From: Pseudomonas sp. BGI-2
GTDB taxonomy: Bacteria > Pseudomonadota > Gammaproteobacteria > Pseudomonadales > Pseudomonadaceae
Reading direction: 5' to 3'
Assembly: GCF_004310295.1 (NCBI RefSeq)
Contig: NZ_SISB01000051.1
Coordinates: forward strand, 1 to 43,693
Length of the DNA stretch: 43,693 bases
Positions 33,004 through 40,580 of this stretch are shown here, piece by piece. Both the position numbers and the translations under genes were made by a program. Numbering within the stretch: the first letter of the stretch is position 1; each line of letters begins with the position of its first letter. The notes beneath the pieces were generated by a model. The model did not search any database. It was given only the letters and a program-made list of their open reading frames with translations, and had not been told where the DNA came from.

Positions 33004-35229
33004 ATGGAATTCAAAACCAGCAGCAAGTTACTTGAGGTCGCCGCAAAGGCACCGATGATATTCGTGGATGCCTCCCTTGGTCGGGGGGAGTTCGATGGTG
33101 AGGAATATAATCGGGAAACCGGAATACAGCTCACCAAAGAGCAAATTATCAGCCTGAGGAAGTATGAAGAGTTGGGGTTGTCTTTTCCGGTCCAGCTTCA
33201 GGATGTCATTGCTTACCTCAAGTATGGCGCCGATGACAATGGCAGCGTGGGACTGGCTGCAGAGGATTTTCTCCGCACCTTCACAATCACCAACATCCAT
33301 GCCAGGCGTTGGCGGCCACTGCGCCAGGACATCATGCAGACAGGAAATCAGTTGAAGATTTTTTCTGGCAGCATCATCGGCATCGGCGGTGAAATTGTAA
33401 GTATCTACAATGAGCTAAAATCCTCCGGATATTTGGAAGAATACAATATCACTACCCCCGAGCAGTATTTGGAACTCAAAAAGCAGTTCCCGGATCTGCC
33501 TGATCTTGATTTGCCGTCAGGGGATGTCCCGGATATTAAGTATTTCCTCAACCAAATACTTGATAAGGTCAAGGACTGCCATGCCAAGGCCGAGGAAGTA
33601 AGAGAAGGGCTGGATAGCTTTGGTACCGATATGCGTGAGCAAGTACTGCCGGAAATAAAACTGCGTTTGAAGTTTGTCTCCGAAAATACGTATCAGGCAG
33701 ATATTCAGGTATTGCAGGATGAAATTGAGGCGCGCTCGAAAGAAATTGATCTGCTCAATGAGCGCTATTCCAAACTGGTCAAGGACGCGATCATCTCCGG
33801 CGCAACCATGAATATTGGCGGGTTGGTTCTCGGCATCTATTACGGAGTCAAGGCTGAAGAAGTGCGTCGTGAGCGAAATGCACTCAGGGCGTTGCAAAAT
33901 GAAGCCAATCTAAGGATGGCCAGCAAAAGCCAGACATTGAGCTCCTTGAACAAGGTGCGTGATGATCTTCAGAATCTGACCTATGTCGCGATCGAAGCCG
34001 AACTGGCGACTCAGAATCTGATGTTGGTGTGGAATGCGTTAAGTGATTGGATCAGTTCATCGGCCGAACACATTGATAAAGTGGATAACGCGATTTCCTT
34101 AAGGACATTTATTAATGAAATAAAAAGAGTTGTTGGGCCTTGGGAGGAAATACAAAAAAGCTCAGATGAGTTGCTTAAGGTGTTCAAGGCGGCCGATGAT
34201 GAATATGAAAGCAGTTGTTTGATTTTCCAGGATGGGAACGCTATGACTTCGACACTCCACCATTTGGGCTCGGGTTTTGACATGGCCCAGTTGCGCAGCC
34301 ATAACGATGACGTGCAAGGCGCGAACACTGACGTACAAATGCTTTTCCAGCAATTCGACTATTTGCCCGGTCCGGTGGAAACCCTGAGTACTCTGGCCGT
34401 CACGATTAACAGGACAGTATTTGATGTGCGAGTCCAGGCTCAATCAAGTGAAATCAAGCTGGCTTCATCGCTCCGGAGTCTGAAAGATTATCTGACAGAG
34501 CTGGGCAATCCGGCTGATGACGATGAAATCCGCGAAGACATGGAAAGAGAGCTGCAAGGGGTATCCGGCCACTTGTCCGCAAAAGCTGAAATATTTCAAG
34601 AGATCGAAAGAAGTGTCAGTGGCCGGTTTGACCGCGCTGTCTCGAAACAGTGGGTAGTGGCGCTGCAACAGGATCTAGTTTACGCCGAGCAACAAAAAAC
34701 CAGGTCTGATGAAAAAGTATCTGAACTGAAAGAGCAGATGACGTCCGTGCTGGAAGCGATTGAGTTGATTGAGAAAGCTGGAATCGAGAAAATTGGCGAA
34801 GAGTCACAACTCACGCTGGATAAACTGAAGACATTGGGTCTGGCGCCGCCGCAGATTGAAATCGCGCTGCTGGCTCTGGAAACCCTTAAAAAGTTGATCG
34901 CAGGTATCGGGCACGCCATTTCCTATCTCAACATGATTGCGGCGTACAACAGCCTCAAGCAGAGAGCGCTGGAGTTGAAGTCCCAGTCTGACGGGTATGC
35001 CAAGGATATCGTCAAGACTAATGGGAAGATTAGACTGGTCTACGCTCTGGACACTCTGGACGATGGACGTTGGGCGTTCGGGAATGAATTTTCGAAATTG
35101 GTTGTCGACTTTGAACAGTTCGCCCAGGAAACCAAGCAGGACAAGGGGCTGCCTGTCGAGGAGCGGGCGGATATCGCGATTGCCCGAATCGCAGACGTTG
35201 TCGAATGCTTGAAGACTATTCAGCGCTGA
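33004..35229 (+). CDS. Alpha-xenorhabdolysin-type pore-forming toxin, XaxA and XaxB fused in one chain
   Basis: A 741-residue, almost wholly helical protein without a signal peptide. Residues 1-400 follow XaxA/YaxA: LTKEQIISLRKYEELGLSFP, HARRWRPLRQDI, a long coiled-coil shaft, a hydrophobic tongue at about 262-281 (IISGATMNIGGLVLGIYYG) directly followed by a KAEEVRRERNAL helix, and the closing LRTFINEIKRVVGPWEEIQ. Residues about 425-741 follow the XaxB/YaxB layout: coiled coils, KQWVVALQQDL, a hydrophobic helix near 620-650 (ALETLKKLIAGIGHAISYL) and a tail ending in EFSKLVVDFEQFAQ. In Xenorhabdus, Yersinia and Photorhabdus these are two proteins that assemble into one cytolytic pore. No stop or frameshift separates the parts here. 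The XaxB half is the less certain call. Confidence 0.78.
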   Translation: MEFKTSSKLLEVAAKAPMIFVDASLGRGEFDGEEYNRETGIQLTKEQIISLRKYEELGLSFPVQLQDVIAYLKYGADDNGSVGLAAEDFLRTFTITNIHARRWRPLRQDIMQTGNQLKIFSGSIIGIGGEIVSIYNELKSSGYLEEYNITTPEQYLELKKQFPDLPDLDLPSGDVPDIKYFLNQILDKVKDCHAKAEEVREGLDSFGTDMREQVLPEIKLRLKFVSENTYQADIQVLQDEIEARSKEIDLLNERYSKLVKDAIISGATMNIGGLVLGIYYGVKAEEVRRERNALRALQNEANLRMASKSQTLSSLNKVRDDLQNLTYVAIEAELATQNLMLVWNALSDWISSSAEHIDKVDNAISLRTFINEIKRVVGPWEEIQKSSDELLKVFKAADDEYESSCLIFQDGNAMTSTLHHLGSGFDMAQLRSHNDDVQGANTDVQMLFQQFDYLPGPVETLSTLAVTINRTVFDVRVQAQSSEIKLASSLRSLKDYLTELGNPADDDEIREDMERELQGVSGHLSAKAEIFQEIERSVSGRFDRAVSKQWVVALQQDLVYAEQQKTRSDEKVSELKEQMTSVLEAIELIEKAGIEKIGEESQLTLDKLKTLGLAPPQIEIALLALETLKKLIAGIGHAISYLNMIAAYNSLKQRALELKSQSDGYAKDIVKTNGKIRLVYALDTLDDGRWAFGNEFSKLVVDFEQFAQETKQDKGLPVEERADIAIARIADVVECLKTIQR

Positions 35230-35240
35230 TAAGGAGTCGG

Positions 35241-35268
35241 GGAGGTGGGTCAGACGCCCACCTCCTTT
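35241..35268 (+). terminator. Hairpin between the toxin and its downstream gene (attenuator-like)
   Basis: GGAGGTGGG (35241-35249) pairs perfectly with CCCACCTCC (35257-35265) around TCAGACG, followed by only TTT. It starts 12 bases after the toxin stop and ends 11 bases before the next ATG. It also buries the only good Shine-Dalgarno sequence (GGAGG) before that gene. It should lower expression of the downstream gene by partial termination, occluded translation or both. Confidence 0.55.
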
Positions 35269-35278
35269 AATATGGATC

Positions 35279-36154
35279 ATGGATATAGTTACCTTTGAGT
35301 TTTCCCCTGAGCAGCGGCGTCTACTGGATCGTTACGCACGCTTTCTCGACACGCTGTTCCCGACATACGACAACATACCGATTGTGTTTGACCGCCGTAA
35401 AAACAGTGGCCATCAGCGTGCGGAACTGACCTACGATACGCGCTTGAACAAGGTCTTATTTAATCAGAAGTATCTGCGGGACTATTGGGATCGTAGTGAA
35501 AGCGCCAGGATTCGATGCGATGCCAATTTTCAAGATCTGCTCACCTTTACCCGCGAGTCTTTGGAAATAACCCGTCAAACGTCCCCGAGCAAGCCCCTCG
35601 ATGAGGTTGATGTAAATCTATACAGTTTCTCCCGCTCCCCGAGCTGGGGCTCAGTGCCAACGAGTGTGCGAGGACTGGTTCAAGGGTTAGGTAGTCAGTT
35701 TTTTGATACGGAAGGTCATATAGACGTGCTGAAGTTTATAGACCAGAGCCTGTATGAGGATGCGTTTGCACTGCGCTCCGCATTTATGGGAGCAATGGAC
35801 TATCGCTCCTGTAATTGTCATCTGCAACCCACTGTGGTGGAGGCGTTGTTCAGGGAGACGGATACGACACCTGTTTGGGATGTTGCTTACTCTTCCACAG
35901 ACCCTTCGATAAAGTCAGCAGAATACAAAGCCGATGTTACGGCGTTATTTAACGGGTTTACGTCCTTGCGTTCGCAGATGGGTTTTTTTGTCGCGGAAAT
36001 TTTATTGCGCGTCGATAGCGCTAAAGACGAGCTGTTTCAAACAGCTGATATGTCAACGATGGGGAGGTTGAACTCAAAGTTGGAGCGCGTGGTGCAGGAG
36101 GCTGAAGAGTTCATGACAATGATCAATCACCTCGAAGCCTGGTTGCGCAAATAA
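35279..36154 (+). CDS. Unrecognised 291-residue protein downstream of the toxin
   Basis: I do not recognise this family. The protein is soluble, has no signal peptide or membrane helix, and is predicted mostly helical at both ends (FSPEQRRLLDRYARFLDTLF; then a C-terminal helical hairpin, FNGFTSLRSQMGFFVAEILL ... LERVVQEAEEFMTMINHLEAWL). The middle (about 45-200) is mixed, with a CNCH group near residue 178. It has the same AT-richer composition as the toxin, the same strand and only a hairpin between, so it is probably part of the toxin locus: an immunity, chaperone, release or targeting factor are all possible. There is no clear ribosome site except the one hidden in the hairpin. It ends at a bidirectional terminator. 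Confidence 0.65.
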   Translation: MDIVTFEFSPEQRRLLDRYARFLDTLFPTYDNIPIVFDRRKNSGHQRAELTYDTRLNKVLFNQKYLRDYWDRSESARIRCDANFQDLLTFTRESLEITRQTSPSKPLDEVDVNLYSFSRSPSWGSVPTSVRGLVQGLGSQFFDTEGHIDVLKFIDQSLYEDAFALRSAFMGAMDYRSCNCHLQPTVVEALFRETDTTPVWDVAYSSTDPSIKSAEYKADVTALFNGFTSLRSQMGFFVAEILLRVDSAKDELFQTADMSTMGRLNSKLERVVQEAEEFMTMINHLEAWLRK

Positions 36155-36156
36155 AA

Positions 36157-36182
36157 AAGGCCCATGTATTCATGGGCCTTTT
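36157..36182. terminator. Bidirectional terminator between the toxin locus and speC
   Basis: AAGGCCCATG-TATT-CATGGGCCTT is a perfect 10-bp stem with a tetraloop, with A on the left and T on the right. It separates the convergent toxin locus and speC. Confidence 0.88.
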
Positions 36183-36200
36183 CATGTTTCAAGAGATCGC

Positions 36201-37364
36201 TTACACGTAGAACGACTTCAACGGCGGAAAGCCATTGAATTCAACCGCGCTGTAACTGGTGGTATACGCACCGGTCGACAACCAGTAAAGACGATCACCA
36301 ATGGCCAGGTTCAGCGGCAAACCGTACTTGTAGTTTTCATACATGATGTCGGCGCTGTCGCAGGTCGGGCCGGCGATGACCACTTCTTCCATCTCGCCTT
36401 TCTTCTCGGTCCAGATCGGGAACTTGATGGCTTCGTCCATGGTTTCGATCAGGCCGGAGAACTTGCCCACATCCGTGTACACCCACCGCTCTACCGCGGT
36501 GCGGGATTTACGCGCCACCAGCACCACTTCGCTGACCAGGATGCCGGCGTTGGCGATCAACGAACGGCCTGGCTCCAGGATGATTTCCGGCAGTTCGTCA
36601 CCGAAGTCTTCCTTGAGGAAACGGATGATTTCTTCAGCGTAGGTTTCCAGGCTGTTGGTGCGGGTGATGTAGTTGGCCGGGAAGCCGCCGCCCATGTTGA
36701 TCAGCTTCAGGTGAATGCCGTCTTCTTCTTTCAGGCGTTCGAAGATGACTTTGACCTTGGCGATCGCCGCGTCCCAGACGCTGATGTCGCGCTGTTGCGA
36801 GCCGACGTGGAACGAGAGGCCGTACGGCACCAGGCCCAGGTCGCGGGCGAGGATCAGCAAGTCCATGGCCATGTCGGTCTGGCAGCCGAATTTGCGCGAC
36901 AAAGGCCAGTCAGCGGTGGTCGAGCCTTCGGTGAGGATGCGCACGTAGACTTTCGAACCCGGTGCAGCTTTGGCGATGTTACGCAGGTCGGCTTCGGAGT
37001 CGGTGGCATACAGACGCACGCCCTTCTCGTAGAAGTAGCGAATGTCCTTGGATTTCTTGATGGTGTTGCCGTAGCTGATGCGATCCGGGCCGACGCCCTG
37101 ATTCATCACTTTATCGAGCTCGTAGATCGAGGCGATGTCGAAGTTCGAGCCTTTCTCTTTGAGCAGGTCGATGACTTCGACGGCCGGGTTGGCCTTGACC
37201 GCGTAGTAGACCTTGGCGAAATCGAAACCGGCGCGCAGGTCGTCGTAGGCCTGGCTGATCATCGCGGTGTCGATCACCACGAACGGGGTTTCTTGTTTGT
37301 CGGCGAACGCCTTCATTTTCTGGAAGGTATCGCGCGCGAAATAGTCTTCGACGTTGATCGACAT
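36201..37364 (-). CDS. speC: Ornithine decarboxylase (PLP fold type III)
   Basis: A 387-residue enzyme that makes putrescine from ornithine, the first step of polyamine synthesis. It belongs to the alanine-racemase-fold (eukaryotic-like) decarboxylases. The PLP lysine is K57 in YYAVKANP. Other marks are SFHVGSQQ, the phosphate-binding NMGGGFP, EPGRSL, and the GPTCDSADI loop with the active-site Cys. The start at 37364 follows AGGAG and gives exactly the length of P. aeruginosa SpeC (PA4519). The substrate could also include lysine in this family, but GPTCDSAD and genomic placement favour ornithine. The leader holds a candidate promoter, a terminator and tiny ORFs that could regulate it. Confidence 0.93.
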   Translation of the reverse strand: MSINVEDYFARDTFQKMKAFADKQETPFVVIDTAMISQAYDDLRAGFDFAKVYYAVKANPAVEVIDLLKEKGSNFDIASIYELDKVMNQGVGPDRISYGNTIKKSKDIRYFYEKGVRLYATDSEADLRNIAKAAPGSKVYVRILTEGSTTADWPLSRKFGCQTDMAMDLLILARDLGLVPYGLSFHVGSQQRDISVWDAAIAKVKVIFERLKEEDGIHLKLINMGGGFPANYITRTNSLETYAEEIIRFLKEDFGDELPEIILEPGRSLIANAGILVSEVVLVARKSRTAVERWVYTDVGKFSGLIETMDEAIKFPIWTEKKGEMEEVVIAGPTCDSADIMYENYKYGLPLNLAIGDRLYWLSTGAYTTSYSAVEFNGFPPLKSFYV

Positions 37365-37375
37365 GCTGGGAACTC

Positions 37376-37408
37376 CTACTGGCAAACTAGATTAATCAAT
37401 GGGTGCAA
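37376..37408 (-). other. Possible 10-residue leader peptide ORF of speC
   Basis: GGAGGA (37421-37416 on the minus strand) stands 7 bases before a TTG that opens a 10-codon frame (LHPLINLVCQ). Its stop TAG overlaps the AGGAG ribosome site of speC. The Shine-Dalgarno sequence is otherwise unexplained. There is also a longer leader frame (37551 to 37396, 51 codons) that has no ribosome site. Coupling or stalling control of speC is possible; nothing proves translation. Confidence 0.25.
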
Positions 37409-37469
37409 ATGAACGTCCTCCGTATCCCCACTTTGGTTCGCCTACTTCCCAAGGCATGTCGCCGAAAGC

Positions 37470-37505
37470 AAAAAGGCCACGGGAGGCGGTGCTTCCCTTG
37501 GCCTT
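37470..37505 (-). terminator. Terminator within the region upstream of speC
   Basis: On the minus strand AAGGCCA / TGGCCTT (7 bp), one mismatch, then GGGA / TCCC close a 9-base loop; the stem is followed by TTTTTG. It points the same way as speC and lies 105 bases before its start. It either ends the transport operon upstream or acts as a conditional terminator in the speC leader. Confidence 0.6.
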
Positions 37506-37566
37506 GCTGTCTCGTCGTCAGTACTTGAGCCGGATGGATCGTTTCCAGCATGGACGTTCGGCGCGA

Positions 37567-37595
37567 ACTTTAGGGCGTGAGGGGCTTGAGATCAA
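37567..37595 (-). promoter_or_regulatory. Candidate sigma-70 promoter upstream of the leader terminator
   Basis: On the minus strand TTGATC (37595-37590), a 17-base spacer and TAAAGT (37572-37567) match the consensus at 4 of 6 positions in each box. Transcription would start near 37560 and meet the terminator at 37505-37470 about 60-90 bases later. Confidence 0.35.
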
Positions 37596-37729
37596 CAAAA
37601 AATGTCGCGTTTTTGCACGCTTCCGTCGTGCGGTCCCGGACAACTACTGATGTAACCGACCTGCATGACAGTGTGATGTTCCCGTAGGAGGGATATTTGA
37701 GGTGTATCAGAGGGATTTGTGGTGCCCCA

Positions 37730-37822
37730 TTCGCGAGCAAGCCCGCTCCCACATTGGATCTGTGTCAGCTCACAATTTTGTGGATGAACGCGGACCAATG
37801 TGGGAGCGGGCTTGCTCGCGAA
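37730..37822. repeat. REP-type inverted repeat
   Basis: Perfect 28-base arms (37730-37757 and 37795-37822) include CCAATGTGGGAGCGGGCTTG. It follows the end of the ABC-transporter operon and belongs to the same family as 16452 and 25909. Confidence 0.85.
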
Positions 37823-37831
37823 GACGTCAGA

Positions 37832-38989
37832 TCAGGCGACCGCTGTCTCGGCGGGCGAAACAATGCTGGTCTTGCCCCCACGGGACTTGCCAGAGCTCAA
37901 ATACTCTGCAATTGATTCCTGAGTCACCTCCCCCAGGAACACCCGCTCCGCATCCATCACCGGCAACCACGAGCGGTTGAACTCGTACATGCGTGACAGC
38001 AGGATGCGCAAATGCTCGTCGAATGCCGCCGTGGCGTTGAACTCACGCAGGTACTGCGCGCAAGTCCCGGCCTGACGGTGCAGGTCTCGACGCCTTACAT
38101 AACCCAGCGCCTTGTTCTCACCGTCAGTGACCACCACATATCGACGGTCCAGTTCGTCCATCAACTCCAGGGCTTCAGCCACCGGCGTTTCCGGGCTTAC
38201 CGACGGGGCGTTGTCCGCTGCGTCTTCGGCTTTCACCAACAACAGGCGTTTAAGCGTACTGTCCTGGCCAACGAAGTTGCTGACAAAGTCATCCGCCGGG
38301 TGCGCCAGCAGCGTGTCCGGGTGATCGATCTGCAGCAGCTTGCCGGCGCGGAAGATCGCAATCTTGTCGCCCAGCTTGATGGCTTCGTCGATGTCGTGGC
38401 TGACCATGATCACGGTCTTGTTCAGCGCGCGCTGCATCTCGAAGAACTCGTTCTGGATCATCTCGCGGTTGATCGGGTCGACCGCGCCGAACGGTTCGTC
38501 CATCAGCAACAACGGCGCATCCGCCGCCAAGGCACGAATCACACCGATCCGCTGCTGCTGACCGCCGGACAGTTCACGCGGGTAGCGATTCAGATACTGC
38601 TTGGGTTCCAGCTTGATCATGCTCATCAACTCGCGGGCGCGGTCGTGGCATTTCTGTTTGTCCCAGCCCAGCAGGCGCGGAACGATGGTGATGTTTTCCT
38701 CGATGGTCATGTTCGGAAACAGGCCGATCTGCTGGATCACATAACCGATGTTGCGGCGCAGGGTCACAGCATCGAGGTCGGTGGTGTCTTCGCCATTGAT
38801 CAGGATTTTGCCGGAGGTCGGTTTGATCAGACGGTTGATCATTTTCAGTGTGGTGCTTTTGCCGCAGCCCGATGGCCCGAGGAACACGCAGATCTCGCCT
38901 TCATTGACGGTCAGGCTTACCGAGTCCACGGCTTTCACATCTTTGCCGTTGCTTTGGAAGGTCTTGCTGAGGTTTTGAAGTTCGATCAT
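37832..38989 (-). CDS. ATPase of a quaternary-amine ABC importer (OpuC type, with CBS domains)
   Basis: A 385-residue cytoplasmic ATPase. Walker A is GPSGCGKSTT, the Q-loop IQQIGLFPNMT, the signature LSGGQQQR, Walker B LLLMDEPFGAVDP, and the switch His is in VSHDIDEA. After about residue 255 come two CBS domains (KALGYVRRRDLHR; RSWLPVMDAERVFLGEV), which in OpuA/OpuC proteins sense ionic strength and gate glycine-betaine uptake. I start it at 38989 (MIELQNLSKTF) after AAGGA; it overlaps the upstream permease gene by 4 bases. It is the last gene of a permease-binding protein-permease-ATPase operon and powers betaine, carnitine or choline import under osmotic stress. Confidence 0.9.
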   Translation of the reverse strand: MIELQNLSKTFQSNGKDVKAVDSVSLTVNEGEICVFLGPSGCGKSTTLKMINRLIKPTSGKILINGEDTTDLDAVTLRRNIGYVIQQIGLFPNMTIEENITIVPRLLGWDKQKCHDRARELMSMIKLEPKQYLNRYPRELSGGQQQRIGVIRALAADAPLLLMDEPFGAVDPINREMIQNEFFEMQRALNKTVIMVSHDIDEAIKLGDKIAIFRAGKLLQIDHPDTLLAHPADDFVSNFVGQDSTLKRLLLVKAEDAADNAPSVSPETPVAEALELMDELDRRYVVVTDGENKALGYVRRRDLHRQAGTCAQYLREFNATAAFDEHLRILLSRMYEFNRSWLPVMDAERVFLGEVTQESIAEYLSSGKSRGGKTSIVSPAETAVA

Positions 38990-39639
38990 TTGAGTAATCC
39001 TTTTGGAGTCAGCGTGCGTTGCAGCCATTGCAGAAGCAGGTCGGCGAAGATGGCCAGGAGACTGACCAGCACGGCGCCGACGATCAGCATCGACATGTCG
39101 CTGCGGCTGATGGAAGCGAGAATGAGTACACCGAGGCCACCGGCGCCGATGGTCGCGGCGATGGTCATGACACCAATGTTCATGACCACGGCGGTGCGCA
39201 CGCCGGCGAGGATCACGGGCACGGCGATCGGCAACTCGACCATGCGCAGGCGCTGGCCGAAGGTCATGCCGATGCCGCGCGCGGCTTCGCGAATGCCGGG
39301 TTCGACGCCGGTCAGGGCGAGGTAGGTGTTACGCATGATTGGCAGCAGCGAGTACAGAAACACCGCGGTAATCGCCGGCATCGGCCCCAAGCCCTGGCCG
39401 AATTTGGAGTAGAACGGCAGCAGCAGGCCGAACAGCGCAATCGACGGCACCGTCAGCAGCACCGTGGCACTGGCTTGCAACGGGCCGGCGAGGGTCGGGA
39501 AGCGTGTCATCAGGATGCCCAGCGGCACGCCAACCAGGATCGCCAGGGTCACGGCAATACCGACGAGGGTGATGTGCTGCCCGGTCAGTTGCAGGACCAG
39601 CGGCCAGTCGAGATGGGAAAAGGCGTTCAGAAATTCCAT
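38986..39639 (-). CDS. Permease of the quaternary-amine ABC importer
   Basis: A 217-residue inner-membrane protein with about five or six helices (LVGIAVTLAILVGVPLGILM, ATVLLTVPSIALFGLLLPF, AITAVFLYSLLPIMRNTYLAL, a C-terminal VGAVLVSLLAIFADLLLQWL). The coupling loop GIREAARGIGMTFGQRLRMVELP is the EAA motif that docks the ATPase. It is of the OpuCB/YehW type and forms the channel with the second permease at 40581. The gene overlaps the ATPase gene by 4 bases and follows the binding-protein gene after 12 bases. Confidence 0.92.
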   Translation of the reverse strand: MEFLNAFSHLDWPLVLQLTGQHITLVGIAVTLAILVGVPLGILMTRFPTLAGPLQASATVLLTVPSIALFGLLLPFYSKFGQGLGPMPAITAVFLYSLLPIMRNTYLALTGVEPGIREAARGIGMTFGQRLRMVELPIAVPVILAGVRTAVVMNIGVMTIAATIGAGGLGVLILASISRSDMSMLIVGAVLVSLLAIFADLLLQWLQRTLTPKGLLK

Positions 39640-39651
39640 GTCTTTTCCTCC

Positions 39652-40560
39652 TCAGTTAATAGGGTGCTGGCGCAGGAAATCTGCAGCAACGGATGAAGGA
39701 CTTTCGTGATCGACATCGACCCGCGCATTGAGCTGCCGCATGGTGGCGTCATCGAACAGTTCGGCCAGCGGCTTTATTTCTTCCGCCAGTTTTGGATGGG
39801 CGTCGAGGTAGTCCTGACGCACCACCGGCGCGGCGGTGTAGTCCGGGAAGTAGTGCTTGTCGTCTTCCAGCAGTTTGAGCTTGAAGGCATTCAAACGACC
39901 GTCGGTGGTGTAGACCAGACCGGCAAACACCTGGCCGTTACGCAGGGCGGTGTAGACCAGCCCAGCATCCATCTGCCGGATGTTTTTGCGGGTCAGGTTC
40001 ATGCCATAGAGGTCGACCATGCCGTCCAGACCGTCGGAACGGTTGGCGAACTCGGTGTCCAGCGCGACGAGATGATTGGTCTTCGCCTCAGCCTGCATCA
40101 CCGTGTTCAGCTCGCTGATGGTGTTGATCTGCGGGTAGGCTTTTGCGGTTTTTTCCGGCAGGGCCAGGGCGTAGGTGTTGCTGAACTTCGACGGGGTGAG
40201 CCAGATCAGGCCTTTTTTTGCGTCGAGTTCTTTCACCTTGGCGTAGGACTGAGCGCTGTCGAGCTTTTCAGTGACATGGTTGTAAGCCACCAGCGACACG
40301 CCGGTGTATTCCCACATCAGGTCCAGCTGACCACTTTCGTGGGCGCTGCGAGCGAGGTTGCTGCCCAGACCGCCGGTCACCTGAGTGTCGTAACCCTTGG
40401 TGCGCAGGTATTGGGAGGTGATTTCCGCCAGCAGGGTTTGTTCGGTGAAGACCCGGGCGCCGATGCGGATCACGGGTTTTTCAGCGGCTTGGGCAAATCC
40501 TGCGAATAGCAGGACGCAGCCCATTATTAAGGTCATGCCTTTTAGGTAGAAAGCTTTCAT
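39652..40560 (-). CDS. Periplasmic quaternary-amine-binding protein (OsmX/OpuCC family)
   Basis: A 302-residue binding protein. I start it at 40560 (MKAFYLKGMT) after AAAGGA. A Sec signal peptide runs to FAQA|AEKPV, with no lipobox, so it is free in the periplasm. The body is of the OpuAC type (RIGARVFTEQTLLAEITSQYL, GLGSNLARSAHESGQLDLMWEYTGVSL, ALRNGQVFAGLVYTTDGRL). It delivers glycine betaine, choline or carnitine to the two permeases. The predicted aromatic cage residues cannot be assigned by eye. It lies between the two permease genes. Confidence 0.9.
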   Translation of the reverse strand: MKAFYLKGMTLIMGCVLLFAGFAQAAEKPVIRIGARVFTEQTLLAEITSQYLRTKGYDTQVTGGLGSNLARSAHESGQLDLMWEYTGVSLVAYNHVTEKLDSAQSYAKVKELDAKKGLIWLTPSKFSNTYALALPEKTAKAYPQINTISELNTVMQAEAKTNHLVALDTEFANRSDGLDGMVDLYGMNLTRKNIRQMDAGLVYTALRNGQVFAGLVYTTDGRLNAFKLKLLEDDKHYFPDYTAAPVVRQDYLDAHPKLAEEIKPLAELFDDATMRQLNARVDVDHESPSSVAADFLRQHPIN

Positions 40561-40580
40561 AAATATTCCTTTGCCGAGGC

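Noticed and set aside
34190..34290. Frameshift or missing stop between the XaxA-like and XaxB-like halves
   Set aside because: The reading frame continues smoothly with protein-like composition and no second ribosome site and ATG pair was found at the junction, so I take the fusion as real, though I cannot check reads.
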